Assembly (NCBI GenBank): GCA_023374045.1
Contig: CM041782.1
Location: forward strand, 249,951,882 to 250,015,881
Direction of reading: 5' to 3'
DNA length: 64,000 bases
From: Limonium bicolor
Lineage: Eukaryota; Streptophyta; Magnoliopsida; Caryophyllales; Plumbaginaceae
In this document: piece after piece, positions 1 to 10,416 of the stretch
How the letters are laid out: each line of letters opens with the position of its first letter
Numbering within the stretch: position 1 is the stretch's first letter
Translations under genes and position numbers: made by a program
Notes under the pieces: generated by a model
Databases searched by the model: none
Seen by the model: only the letters and a program-made list of their open reading frames with translations
Told to the model about the DNA's origin: nothing

Positions 1-159
1 AGCAACAAGTGATGTAAGGCCACTGTGGAGCAGTACGATGGTATCACAGAAGAGCAGTGGACGCAGTTCGTTGAGGCTCATCATACCGAGCAGTTTAAGG
101 TGGATTTGTTGTCTTGTTCTCTCATTCATATGATATCAATTATTAAAATTCACCTCACA
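1..159 (+). pseudogene. Possible CACTA (En/Spm) transposase fragment
   Basis: Frame 1 from about 13 to 110 reads a short stretch containing ITEEQWTQFVEAHHTEQFK. This W..FV......E..FK pattern resembles the plant transposase-associated domain found in En/Spm (CACTA) proteins. It is followed at about 101 by AAG|GTGGAT, which could be a splice donor, and then by non-coding AT-rich sequence up to the gap. An in-frame stop lies upstream at 10-12. The open frame continues through the N gap only because N hides stops. The fragment is too short to be sure, and a chance resemblance is possible. Confidence 0.3.
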
Positions 160-659
160 NNNNNNNNNNNNNNNNNNNNNNNNNNNNNNNNNNNNNNNNN
201 NNNNNNNNNNNNNNNNNNNNNNNNNNNNNNNNNNNNNNNNNNNNNNNNNNNNNNNNNNNNNNNNNNNNNNNNNNNNNNNNNNNNNNNNNNNNNNNNNNNN
301 NNNNNNNNNNNNNNNNNNNNNNNNNNNNNNNNNNNNNNNNNNNNNNNNNNNNNNNNNNNNNNNNNNNNNNNNNNNNNNNNNNNNNNNNNNNNNNNNNNNN
401 NNNNNNNNNNNNNNNNNNNNNNNNNNNNNNNNNNNNNNNNNNNNNNNNNNNNNNNNNNNNNNNNNNNNNNNNNNNNNNNNNNNNNNNNNNNNNNNNNNNN
501 NNNNNNNNNNNNNNNNNNNNNNNNNNNNNNNNNNNNNNNNNNNNNNNNNNNNNNNNNNNNNNNNNNNNNNNNNNNNNNNNNNNNNNNNNNNNNNNNNNNN
601 NNNNNNNNNNNNNNNNNNNNNNNNNNNNNNNNNNNNNNNNNNNNNNNNNNNNNNNNNNN
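160..659. other. Assembly gap of exactly 500 N
   Basis: The run of N is exactly 500 bases long, which is typical of a placeholder of unknown true size between scaffolded contigs. The sequence from 660 onward is therefore a contig end, and its order and orientation relative to 1-159 is an inference of the assembler. Confidence 0.95.
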
Positions 660-1262
660 TCCCTTTTATTTTCTTTCTTTATTTACTAACTAGCTATTAT
701 TAGAGAGGGGATGCTATTTGGATAATAAAAACCGGCCCCACTTATACTTGTAGACTGGAGCGTTTTTCGGTTTCTGACAGAAAACGCTCGTTATTTTACC
801 CGGTTTGGCACTATTCACTTACCGGGCCCGTTTTTCAGATTTTTCTCGTTTCTTTATTTTTAATGGTTATTAAGCTTCCATTAATACTTAATTATAGTTA
901 TATAATCAACTATAATTTTTACGGGTCCATTTGACCACTTAAAGTCACGTTTTCGGGTTTTCTCGAAAAACGTGCTTTAAACTCCGTTAGCGTTTTAATC
1001 CATTATTTGGATCCGTTTTCTTCGGGAATCATTCCCGTATACTTATTAGGCCTAACTAAGCCTTAGGAATCCATCTCGGACCCTCTCGAGATCATATATC
1101 TCTTATACTCATTTAACGCGCATTTTAGCGTTTTTCGCTTTTCAAGCGTTTTCTCTTTTCTTTTGGTTTTATTCTTTTTACCAATACTCTCTAGGCACCA
1201 TTAGGCCTTTTATAATCATATTAGAGTAATTTAATCGCCATTCTTAGATCCGGGGTATTAAA
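660..1262 (-). mobile_element. Element H: first ~600 bp of a LARD-type LTR
   Basis: Read on the minus strand from 1262, this stretch begins TTTAATACCCCGG and then follows, block by block, the first 550 bp of the F LTR (37246 onward). Shared blocks include 'aggcctaatggtgcct', 'gtatacgggaatgattcc', 'tttttcgag', 'gtaaaataacgagcg' and 'ggatccaaataa'. It is clearly diverged from F, so it is a different family member. The LTR begins exactly where the inverted-arm homology stops (1263), and its terminal TG is replaced by TT. It runs into the N gap, so the rest of the LTR and the element are not visible. It either inserted into D's LTR or was joined to it there. Confidence 0.8.
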
Positions 1263-3666
1263 CTTACGAACCAGAATTTAATTCTTTGATAAATTCTACC
1301 TCATGCTAAGATATAATGTCCATCCTAAATACAATAAAGGGAATTGATTTATTAAGTTATTCTTTTGAAACCTAAGGTTTTGTAACAATATAAATGTATT
1401 TAAGACTTGAGTTTAACGAAGTTTAATATAAAAGGATTATACATGGTCTATAGAGAGAATGTGTGTAAAAGTAAAAACAGTTAGGGAATTAAATGTAAGT
1501 AAGGATACATAAAAGGTTATCTTAAGACACCTTATTATAAAGTTATGGGTTAAGTAAATAATATACCTTGTGAATACTAAATGTGAGAGTTCGATAAGTT
1601 TGAGTTAACTATAATATGGTTATTTCAAGATGAAAAGTAATTTAACAACTTATGACAAGATTAATAGATGGTGTAGTTTAAAGGCCATTCTGAACTAAAG
1701 ATAAGATAATTGAGTTTAGTAGCTCAAATAAGTTATACTAAAATGTATCTACAACACTACGATTTCAGTATACGGGATGTAGATCTTAATTAAGTTAAGG
1801 GGGAAGGCTTAGTTATAATGGATTATCTAGTAGATATTGATAAAGATACACAGTCAATAAATTGTGAAATAATAGTATAGTATTCTAAGATAAACCATCA
1901 TTGGTCATAACACTGTATGTCCTAAAGTAAGAGTAAAAGTATTGTGCGTAAGAATTGTTATTGAAATTCTAAGACTTGATTGATAACGTATAATGCCCTT
2001 ATGTTATTAGGGTCTTTAATGGGGAATTAAGGTTAAGTATGGGTAAAGTGGATAAGGGTGGAACAATTAACTAGTGTTGATAAAATACATTCCTTGGTCT
2101 TACAACCTTGAGTAATACATCGTTCTCAGACAAGTCAAAGATTATACATAACATTTAAGTGAGGGCTTAAAGGATAATTGAGACTTTGAAATAAGAGTAA
2201 GGAGTTTATTTACGCGTAACATAGGCTACGAGTGGTTGATGATGGATACCTTTAATATTTTCAGAGTACTGTTGATTGTTTGCGCAAGTTGATTAGAACT
2301 GCTACAACGTTACCCAGGTACGATTCTCGTACTCAGCTTGACATGTTTGGACTTTATGGAATGTTTTGTACGATTTCTCGTACTCAGCTTGTGTGTTTTG
2401 GGACTCTGTGGAATGTTTTGGAAACGCTAACTGACTTTAAGAGGAACTTCTAAAAAGGAATTGGTTGTGTGACTAACTCATGCTTGTGTGACTAACTGAG
2501 CCTTGAGTATGAAAAACTTACATGGGTATTGGTTCCTTCTATTTGGTGTCCCGTTAGACATTGACTGCTTAGGGTTTACGCTTCTGCACTCTGTAGGACT
2601 GAGTTTTGGTATTGCTCTGGGTAGTTGGTGATCTAGTGGGAGTTTGGAAAAGGTCAATCTTGGAAATCTTTCTTTCGACGTGCGCGCGTCTTCAATGGTA
2701 AACAGCAGGGGGCTGTATATCCCTCGCCCATAGGGGCATTGATATTTAACAGCAGGGGGCTGTATATCCCTCGTCCATCAGGACATTTTTAATTTAACAG
2801 CAGGGGGCTGTATATCCCTCGCCCATAGGGCATTGATATTTAACAGCAGGGGGCTGTATATCCCTCGTCCATCAGGACATTTTTAATTTAACAGAGGGGC
2901 GGTATATCCTCGCCCATGGGGCATTGATTTAACAGCAGGGGGCTGTATATCCCTCGTCCATCAGGACATTTAAATCTGATAGCAGGGGGTTGTATATCCC
3001 TCGTCCATATGGACATTGATATCTGGCGGTGGGGGCCATCTCTCCCAATTGAATTATTCCACTTTGAGTTATTGGTTCTTGGATCTATCTTATTATTCCT
3101 AGTCCTTCGTGATCTGAGTCTTTATACTTCGCAACGAGAATTGGTTCTAACATCAACAATGGGTGCTTACTAACCATGTGGTGTGACTACTTAAGGGATG
3201 ACTTGTTTGGAAGTTCTCTAACTATCTTTGTCTTGTTTTCTTTTCTCTTAATTGATTGTTTTGAAGTGCTCTATCTCGGTTTTACTTTTAAGGTTTGTTT
3301 CATGTTACGTTTATTTTGAAGAGTTATTTTTATAAGTTTGTTTTTGGAGAATTGTACCAGTTCCATTCCAGGGAACTGACTCACCCCGCTCGGGGTGGGC
3401 TGCTTGGTTTCATCTTGCAGGTACGAATTGTTTACAGGTGGCCACGAAGAGAATGAGCGTTTGGGATGGGACTAGGTTTTGTGGAGAGTTAATGTGTTTA
3501 ATTTCTATTATGTTTGTGTTAAGTTTTTCTCGAGTTCAGACCGTAGCTTTTGTAGATTGTAAGTTGTAATTTGGTGAGGTTTGGTGCCGGGTGTTTGGAA
3601 CCCGATGGTCTGTAATCGCCTTAGAGTTTTATTTCCGCTTGTATTTATGGTTAATAGGGGCGTACA
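1263..3666 (+). mobile_element. Element D LTR, 3' part (left inverted arm)
   Basis: This is the reverse complement of 19436-21862, the end of D's LTR, and carries the same tandem array, the same CACCCCG/CGGGGTG stem-loop and the same 'cttgcaggtacg' block. The LTR terminus is at about 3666 ('ggggcgtaca', against ggggcgttaca in the intact copy), followed directly by B internal sequence. This copy carries many 1-5 base deletions relative to the two other copies (19436-25110 and 27434-33130), especially inside the tandem array near 2890-2935. Homology to D stops at 1263. Confidence 0.85.
2700..3024 (+). repeat. Tandem array of ~45-50 bp units, two alternating types (D LTR)
   Basis: Seven units each begin with a variant of 'aacagcagggggctgtatat' followed by 'ccctcg'. 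They alternate between a 'cccataggggcattgatatt' tail and a 'tccatcaggacatt' plus 'tttaattt' tail, so the higher-order unit is a dimer. The fifth unit (about 2890-2935) has lost several bases compared with the homologous arrays at 20091-20422 and 28090-28420. Confidence 0.9.
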
Positions 3667-5822
3667 ACACTTCCGTTATTGGATGCCCTTCAAGTACCCT
3701 GGTATTGATTGGTACCTTTTTAATAATCCAGGGTATCCCCTGGGTAAGTGGGATCCCTTCGGTGTTCTATCGAGTGTTTGTTATGCTCCGGTGCTCTTAT
3801 TACGACACTTCGTCCAACTATGTTAACTTTGATACCCTTTATGGATTGCTCCTGGGTGTTGTTGATTATGCCGTTACATCCGGCTAGCATTTGAGTGTGT
3901 TCAGTTTACTCCACATTGCAGTTCAGATTTCAGATTGTCCCGTTTGGGGTTATACATCTCCCGTTCTCAGGGTAGACTATGGGTACTTCTCTTATGGTTT
4001 TAACCAGTTTGGTATCCTTCGGTGGTGAACGGTATCCTCCGATACCTTAGATGATCACTTGGGTATCTATCCAGTTCATTGAATGTTGATGTGTTCTCAT
4101 ATGGCATTTGCCTTACTGATTTTAGTTGGGTATGCAATCCAGCTATCCTGCCTTTGCTTCAAAATCCTTGAGACTATCCAATGTCTTTGGCTCATTTACT
4201 AGTGCTTCTCGCATTTTTTAACTCTTAATCGTACTCCTGGAGTAAGTTCTTGACTCCTTTAGCTTGTAGCTTATCTGAGTTCCTTCGATTGTTCGAGGGG
4301 TCCAACTGTTTCGGTTTGAATTACCTTATAGTTCATGAGCGGAGCGGACTACTTCCCGTGTTTCGTACACTACATGTATTACATACGTGGGGTACCTTAT
4401 TGGTACGTTACCACTTACCTGACTAACTCCCAAAAGGGTCTGTCAGGCCGCAAGCTCCTTCGGAGTGCGGTTGTGCCACATCCTGTATTTGGGTACACTC
4501 GTAGTGCTCATCACACGCTAGGTGAAGTATTCTATTGTCAACTCCTCTTGTATCATTCTATGATACTCACCGTGATTCTTCTGATTTGGTTTTAAAAATT
4601 TGAGGTTTAAACAGAAAGGTTTGTGGTTTAGAAAGAAAGTTTTGGGTGTTGAAATAAAAATCTTGAGTCTGAAAGAAAAATCTTCATGGTGTTGCCATGC
4701 TGAGGTACTGACCAAGTCTAGCTTCTCGCTGACTGATATGTTCGTTAATAGATGGTCGGGCCGTTAGGCCTTTCCAAGGTTTGTTCTTCAAGTTCTTCGG
4801 TTAGTGATCCTACATTTGCTTAATCTTCATGGTGGTACTTTAGTAAGTACGTTGGTTGTCAAAAGTTCCCAATTGCCTTGTGTTGCTGCACTTGCCACGG
4901 GTACGTCGGTTTTTCAGGTTAACAAATACCGGTTACGGTATTGTTTTCATCCATACTTGATGGTTTATGGATCCCTTTGATCTTTAAAATCTTAGTGATC
5001 AAGTCCGCAGTAGCCTTTAGCGTGTCGTGACAAGGTTGTCAATATTCGGGTGCTTTCCCGATCTGAGGTACTCTGTGTACTTGCTTAGTTGCTCGTTCCC
5101 ACGCCCTGCGGTGGTTACCGAGGTTTGACAAATCCTTGGAGTGTGTTAGTCCTGTGGTGTAAGTTTAATGATTACTCATAGTTCTCGAACTTGTTATTGA
5201 GTATACTGCCTTTGGCATGTAGCGTTTGAAGTTATTCCACCTTGACTAATTCCTTAGTTGTAGTTGTATACCGTTATTGGTATATTGAGCATTGCAGTCC
5301 GCATACACTATTGTCTCGGGTTTGCTACTCCGTATTTTTCACTTCGTTGCGCGGTTGTGCTCCTCTTCTTGCTGGCTTACTCATGGTTCTCGCGACTGCG
5401 AAGCACGTCGCCCATGGTGCCACAAATTTCACTATCCTTTGGTTAGGATTCTCAATCTTCTACCGTTAAGTACGGTTTTGTCGTTCAAACGGGAACCGTC
5501 TTCGGGATTTCCAGTTCTTGGAATCTACTGTATGACAGGGTCTTTCTCTCTACAAAATTTATCTTACAACTTCCCGTTCGGGTTTTCCCCGAGTGTGAGT
5601 GGTCTTTCCCTCTCTCTGGCGTTCCTTTCCCAACTTATAACGGGGGTTACGGAGGGCGGGATTGGTTATGTAGGTATCCAGATCATACTGGAAGTTCCTA
5701 TCTAGCGTACCTCACACGCTAACACTCATCCCTTAGCCCTAAGTCTCTAATTCCTAACTCGGTATTTTCCTAAACTCGGTATTCAGACCATCAGAGCGAT
5801 ATTTCGCTCTGATACCACTTTT
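3667..5822 (-). mobile_element. Element B internal region, non-coding (left arm)
   Basis: This is the reverse complement of 17244-19435. It contains only short frames that are not conserved with the F interior and no retroviral protein domain, so it is LARD-like. On the minus strand it starts with the primer-binding site at 5817. The leader repeat 'aataccgagtt' occurs twice (about 5730-5785), and a TAGCGT/ACGCTA hairpin lies near 5705-5722. At 3667 the sequence corresponds to the D insertion site, but the target base triplet is changed here (cggaagtgt instead of cggaagcgt). Confidence 0.8.
5790..5813 (-). promoter_or_regulatory. PBS (tRNA-iMet) folded into a stem-loop, element B left copy
   Basis: The minus strand carries TGGTATCAGAGC (5817 down to 5806), complementary to the 3' end of plant initiator tRNA-Met, six bases after the LTR terminus (5823). 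It overlaps a perfect 10-bp inverted repeat with arms ATCAGAGCGA and TCGCTCTGAT and loop AATA. The same structure occurs in the right copy at 17253-17276. Confidence 0.9.
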
Positions 5823-7279
5823 TGTAACACCCCAACCGGTAATCACACAATTAACTCCTAACCCGTCTCCATTACCAACACACAAGCAGCGGAAATTCCA
5901 ATACAACCAGGGGTGAAACAATGCCGTTAGTCACCCACGTGACTAACAAGGCCAATCCAAACTCAAATACAACAACAATTACAATATCGGTCTAATGGGT
6001 CTTATACCGAGTACACTATACAAACGTTACTTCCATTACTTAATCAATTCTCAAATCAAATACAACTTCAACTCCTTAATACACAAACACAATATCCATT
6101 CCATACTATACCGAGTATCTACAATTCTCAAGTCTATCCTTGACCTTTCGGTCTTACAAATCCACAATACATAAACATAATTCCTTAAACAACTACCCAT
6201 ATCAATAACAACCCCATCCTACTCTCGAACGGTTGACGGCTTCGTTGTACGTGGAAAATAAAAACGATGCCCCTAGGGGCTCAGCAAAATTGCTGCATAT
6301 GACTTCCGCATACCCCGCGTACTAGCGAGGGTACGCCGACTATTTGGTCGAGAGCATGTGGTTCATTTTATTTCAAACAGCATGCAAGGCATCAATACAT
6401 TATATATGTAAACAAACACTAACACACACATCAAGAGGTTATTTTAATTTGTTATATACTTAGGCCTTGTGGGTTATACCTCACTATGCGTCAATTCATT
6501 CTACATTGTCACCCCACTCGCTTGGGTTACACTTACTCAAATTCTTTCACTCTCAACCTCAAACTCAATACTCAAATTACAAACTCAACTCTCTCAAGTC
6601 ACAACTCAATACTCAATGCTCAATTCTCTACCTCAATCAATTTCTCAAACCAATACTCAATACTCAAAGGCATCTTTTAAGTCTTAGCCACGACCTCTGG
6701 GCAGGGTCATACACAAGACCCACCAACGGGCTTAAAAATACAAAAGGAGCTATTTTAGCTCCTCTCAAGTTCAAAGAATTCTCAACTCCTAACCAAATTC
6801 CATCTCTCTCTCAATTCCCAATCCTCTCTCAGGTCATTTCTCAATCTCAGGATTAGCCTAGAGGTATCTCTCTCGATAACATCTATTGGCTTAGGGGAAT
6901 TCATCAATGTCTAGTATTCTAAGATTTAAGGTTTTACCCAACTTATTGAATACTCTCATGTTCGGGACATGGTTTATTTTAGCCGGATCCTCATATTGGG
7001 GTTCAACTATGTTTCTAAGGGGTTTGGTGATCCCTTATACTTCTTTACTTTACTCAAGGTTCATATTTTGAACATTTATCAATTCTCTAGATAGAGGTTA
7101 CTTATGTACTTCCACTATTATTTATTGTGTGGATTGAATCAATTCGATTCTCTAACCGTTATCGGGAGTTTACTAATTCCAATAAAATTCTCTCACGTTC
7201 TAGTGAGTTTGTAGGTTTGCGTTATCGTTTATCGGTTCGATAGTTTTAGAGTGTTTCCACACTTTTATTAATTCGCCAC
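5823..7279 (-). mobile_element. Element B LTR, 3' third (left arm)
   Basis: On the minus strand this ends GGGGTGTTACA at 5823. It is homologous to 15795-17243, and more distantly to the last ~1.4 kb of the F LTR (about 40140-41574): the blocks around 'actcactagaa', 'ctcccgataacgg' and 'gtggaagta' are shared. It contains the LTR-end stem-loop module (about 6205-6350) and the G-box palindrome at 5926-5947. The 5' part of this LTR is missing because A's LTR starts at 7280 and the arm ends at 9102. Confidence 0.85.
5926..5947. promoter_or_regulatory. G-box palindrome in B LTR (left copy)
   Basis: Arms GTTAGTCAC and GTGACTAAC form a perfect 9-bp inverted repeat around a CACGTG G-box, about 105 bp from the LTR terminus. 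Identical copies occur in the right B LTR (17118-17139) and in both F LTRs. Confidence 0.75.
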
Positions 7280-7762
7280 TGATAAGCCGTAGACTTATCA
7301 CATTTTATAAGCTAGATCTGTAATAATATTAGTTAAATTACGGTTAGAATAGGTAGTAATTGTGTTATTTTATATGTAAAATGATTTTATATGTCCAGTC
7401 TTATGGTTTGTGTGTAATCTATGCAAGGAGATAAATTCTATGTCAGAAACTAAGAATTGCCGGATATGAAGTCGGATTCCTCACGCACGGCACATATGCG
7501 AAGTTTAAGGAGTTAGGTCGGGCACGATGTCGGATTTTATGTAGCCGGCACAAGGAAAAGATGCGTCGACTCACCAGAAGTTAGCTGTTATTTACCGTTA
7601 ACTAATTAACCAGTGCCGGGTATGATGTCGGGCATACCTGTCCGGCATGAGTGACTTTTCACGCCCTGGAGGTTACGACCGTTACAGCCCGCACACGTTT
7701 TTAATAGACATGCCGGATCACACAGACCCTGCAAGATATCCGGCACAAAACTTTTTGGTGCC

Positions 7763-7769
7763 TATAAAA
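7763..7769 (+). promoter_or_regulatory. TATA box of A LTR (left copy)
   Basis: TATAAAAGG lies mid-LTR, about 480 bp from the LTR start, and is preserved in the right copy. Transcription would start about 30 bp downstream, near 7795, placing the U3/R border there. This is inferred from position and consensus only. Confidence 0.6.
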
Positions 7770-8031
7770 GGAGGCCGAATGTTGCATTTCTGGGAATCAT
7801 CTCATATATACTTTTACACTCTGAAAATCCTCAAAAACGTCCCGAAGTGCTGCTGGAGGAAGATCTTGCATCATTTATCAAGAGAAGAAGAAATTGTCAT
7901 CGGGTTAAGGCTAAGACCATTTTACTTTCCCCCTTGATTGTTCTTCTTTTATTTTGAAGTAGAGGATGTATTAGAATCCTTAGTGGTACTGATTTGAAGT
8001 GGTTCTCTTTGTAAACACACTATGTTTATTC

Positions 8032-8037
8032 AATAAA
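8032..8037 (+). promoter_or_regulatory. Putative polyadenylation signal of A LTR (left copy)
   Basis: AATAAA in 'ttcaataaaaga' lies about 270 bp after the TATA box, a usual R-region length. It is preserved at 15037-15042 in the other arm. Confidence 0.45.
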
Positions 8038-8849
8038 AGATATAAGTCAACTTGGAATTTTGTGGTTATTGCAATTAGGAATGAAGTTGCCCCTTCTTCC
8101 AAGTACTTCAATTCTGACCTTGGTAAGGCAGAAAGGTTGAGGAATTCCAAGTGGTCTTTTTTATTTGTCTTTTATAACTTAAAGGATGAAATTCAAGATT
8201 TAGAATTAACCATGTTATTCTCCCCCTTTTGGTTCGTTGATTACCTAGATATTGTTAGTTTTTGATAATGATTTGGGAGTACTTAGTTCGGCTTCGAACT
8301 GGAAGAGTAATTTGACATTTTGAGCATGCCGGATGGCATGCCGGGTGCAAAACGTCCGGCACATTCAATGTTCTTGTCTTTGTCGTGCGCATCTTGTCCG
8401 GCATAATATCTGGCAATCTCAGGAGTTGGCTAAATTCTTGATTTATTCTTTTCTATGATGATCATTAGTGTTTTTATGATGTTGACCATTCGAATATGGG
8501 GCGAATCTTTGTAAATATCATTTTAGATTAGGTTTTAGGAAGTTTTCTTAATCTATACTTATACACCTTTTTCCCTCCTTATTTAGTAATTACCAAGGCT
8601 AGGACTAATTTTCTATACAAGTCCCTAGGGTTCGACTTACTTGGTCTTAAACTGCTTCCCTGCTACTTTTGACTGGGTTTTTGTTTGCTACCCGTAGTAG
8701 ATTGAGTAGTTTACTATTTATTTAGGCTTATGCCGTGCATAGTGCCGAGTATACTTTACCCGGCATATTCTTAATTTTCCCCATGTCTTAGTTTAATCTT
8801 TTGTACATAATTTTGTATGTAATACCTACTAAAATCTCTATTAGCAAAA

Positions 8850-8868
8850 TGGTGCCGTTGCCGGGGAC
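8850..8868 (+). promoter_or_regulatory. Athila-type PBS (left copy)
   Basis: TGGTGCCGTTGCCGGGGAC lies 3 bp after the LTR end. It is the well-known Athila/Tat primer-binding sequence, usually TGGCGCC..., matched to a tRNA-Asp-like primer, with one substitution (C to T) in both arms. Confidence 0.8.
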
Positions 8869-9102
8869 TTGGAATTAGTCCAAGTCCTAAAATTGGTAAT
8901 AGCCTTTTTTGTTCTTTTCATTGGTTTTTGTTTTCCAAATGTTGAATATGCCGGACTAATAGCCGGACGTCTTATACCCGGCTTAATCAGAGGAAGTCTG
9001 TGCCGGATATTAAACTTCCGGCATGAAACCCAGCACATTCTGTAATTTCGAGATTGCCCTCCCGACGAATGCTATTTAAATGTTATTTACGTTTTCGCTA
9101 AT
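8869..9102 (+). mobile_element. Element A 5' leader, truncated (left copy)
   Basis: This is the reverse complement of 13967-14200. It carries paired TGCCGG/CCGGCA motifs (8946-9025). Homology to the right arm ends abruptly at 9102 ('cgctaat'), which is the inner breakpoint of the inverted duplication. Confidence 0.8.
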
Positions 9103-9183
9103 ACCGTATTTATTCCGCTGCAGTTGTATTTTATCCGGGAGTGATCGCGTTCAGTTTATTGGATTTCGGGTTGGGGTATTACA
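9103..9183 (+). mobile_element. Orphan 81-bp LTR 3' terminus at the palindrome junction
   Basis: The stretch reads 'tattccgctgc' ... 'ttggggtattaca', with the spacing seen at the plus-oriented ends of B, E, F and G and, reversed, of D. All have a CCGCTG motif about 55-85 bp before a GGGG-GTTACA end. It is not homologous to the right arm and no PBS follows. At 9184 the sequence continues directly in A's RNase H gene. It therefore looks like the end of another LTR abutting pol. It could alternatively be an LTR start on the minus strand (TGTAATACCCC). Confidence 0.6.
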
Positions 9184-9484
9184 GCAGCAATCTTGGCTTG
9201 GTCTCTACTTTAGTGAATAGGTACTTTAGGGCAGAATGATCAGTGTGTACTATAACTTCACATCCCCATATATAAGAACAGAACTTATCGAGGGCGAAGA
9301 CAACAGCAAGAAGCTCTTTCTCTGTAGTTGTGTAATTCTTTTGGGCATCCACCAGAGTCTTACTTGCGTAAGTTATAATACGTAATACCTTATCCTTCTT
9401 TTGGCACAGCGCGGCCCCTACAGCGTAGTCACTTGCATCACACATGATCTCAAAGGGGAGAGACCAATCAGGTGCAACAACCAC
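9184..9484 (-). pseudogene. Element A: Ty3/Gypsy RNase H domain, truncated
   Basis: The minus frame encodes a Gypsy RNase H. Visible are FEIMCDASDYAVGAAL (first catalytic Asp), ITYASKTL, the catalytic Glu in TTTEKELLAVVFALDKF and HTDHSALKYLF. The domain ends at KPRLL, where intact elements continue towards the connection region and integrase; here the orphan LTR end begins (9183). No integrase is present anywhere in the window. The domain is in a different frame from the upstream segment (9418-9711), so there is a frameshift near 9450. Confidence 0.9.
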
Positions 9485-10416
9485 ATGGCTGAGACAAGCT
9501 TCTCTTTTATGATCTCGAAAGCCTCAAGACATTCCTCTGTAAAGTTAAATCTTGTATCCTTGGTCAACCGATCACTTAACGGTTTTGCAATCTTCGAGAA
9601 ATCAGTAATAAACCTTCGATAGAAACCAGCATGACCCAGGAATGCTCTTACTTCTTTAACTGTGGTAGGAGGAGGGAGCTTTTTGATGACCTCGACCTTG
9701 GCCTGGTCCACTTCAATACCTGCTTTGGAAACTCAACGGCCCAAAACAATGCCCTCCCGTACCATAAAGTGGCATTTTACCCAACTCAGCACCAGGTTGG
9801 TTTCTTCACACCTGGCTAAGATTAGATCTAGTTACTGCAAACATTCATCAAAGTTAGGGCCATATACACTGAAATCATCCATGAAAACTTCGATACTTTT
9901 CTCGATAAAATCAGCGAAAATTGCCTGCATGCAACGTTGGAAAGTAGCAGGTGCATTGCAAAGTCCAAAAGGCATTCGAGTATATGCAAAGGTACCGTAA
10001 GGACAAGTGAAGGTGGTCTTCTCCTGGTCCTCAGGTGCAATTGGGATCTGAAAATACCCCGAATACCCGTCTAGAACACAATAAAATTCTTGACCTGCAA
10101 GCCTTTCCAACATTTGATCTATAAAGGGCAAAGGGAAGTGATCCTTTCGGGTGGCAGAATTTAATTTCCTATAATCAATGCACATGCGCCATCCCGTAGT
10201 TTTTCTTTAGGGAATCAACTCCCCTTTTTCATTAGGGACTGCTTCAATCCTACCCTTCTTGGGTACCACCTGCACTGAGCTTACCCAAGGGCTGTCAAAA
10301 ATGGGGTATATGATACCAGCGTCCAATAATTTTAGGACCTCATTTTTGACAACTTCTTTTAGGTTGGGATTCAACCTCCTTTGAGCTTGCCTCAATGGTT
10401 TATGATTATCCTCCAT
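9485..10416 (-). pseudogene. Element A: reverse transcriptase, broken
   Basis: This is a Ty3/Gypsy reverse transcriptase of the Athila lineage. From the N-terminus: QAQRRLNPNLKEVVKNEVLKL, the conserved MCIDYRKLNSATRKDHFPLPF block (about 10150-10185), LDGYSGYFQIPI, FGLCNAPATFQRCM, the catalytic-site motif VFMDDFSVYG (about 9860-9890), and after that the thumb-like VRAFLGHAGFYRRFI. In-frame stops occur at about 10207 (after ELIP) and 9830, with more between 9712 and 9830, so it cannot make a full protein. A frame change joins it to RNase H. Confidence 0.9.

Larger units (their letters stand above)
7280..8846 (+). mobile_element. Element A (Athila-like) LTR, left copy
   Basis: The LTR starts TGATAAGCC at 7280, inside B's LTR, and ends TTAGCA at 8846. 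It is followed three bases later by an Athila/Tat-type primer-binding site, which makes it a 5' LTR in plus orientation. Its reverse complement at 14223-15794 is nearly identical apart from a 5-bp indel near 8295 and a few changes near 8715. It has a TATA box (7763), a polyadenylation signal (8032) and many TGCCGG/CCGGCA inverted motifs. No gag-pol follows in this orientation, because A homology ends at 9102. Confidence 0.85.

Noticed and set aside
2700..3024. CRISPR-like regular repeats
   Set aside because: The units are contiguous with two alternating near-identical linkers rather than unique spacers, and lie in a plant LTR. This is an ordinary tandem array.
5292..5705. 137-codon plus-strand frame
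   Set aside because: It lies antisense to B's interior and is broken in the right-arm copy (split between 17361-17588 and 17531-17776), so it is not maintained.
7647..7937. 96-codon frame also present intact at 15137-15427, suggesting a conserved gene
   Set aside because: The two copies are the same A LTR in an inverted duplication, so identity is not evidence of selection. There is no recognisable domain, and the frame overlaps the TATA box and R region.
9103..9183. Start of a minus-strand B LTR (TGTAATACCCC) continuing to 5823
   Set aside because: The intervening 7280-9102 is A's LTR and leader, not B. The 81 bases look more like a plus-oriented LTR end, so a single 3.4 kb B LTR was not called.
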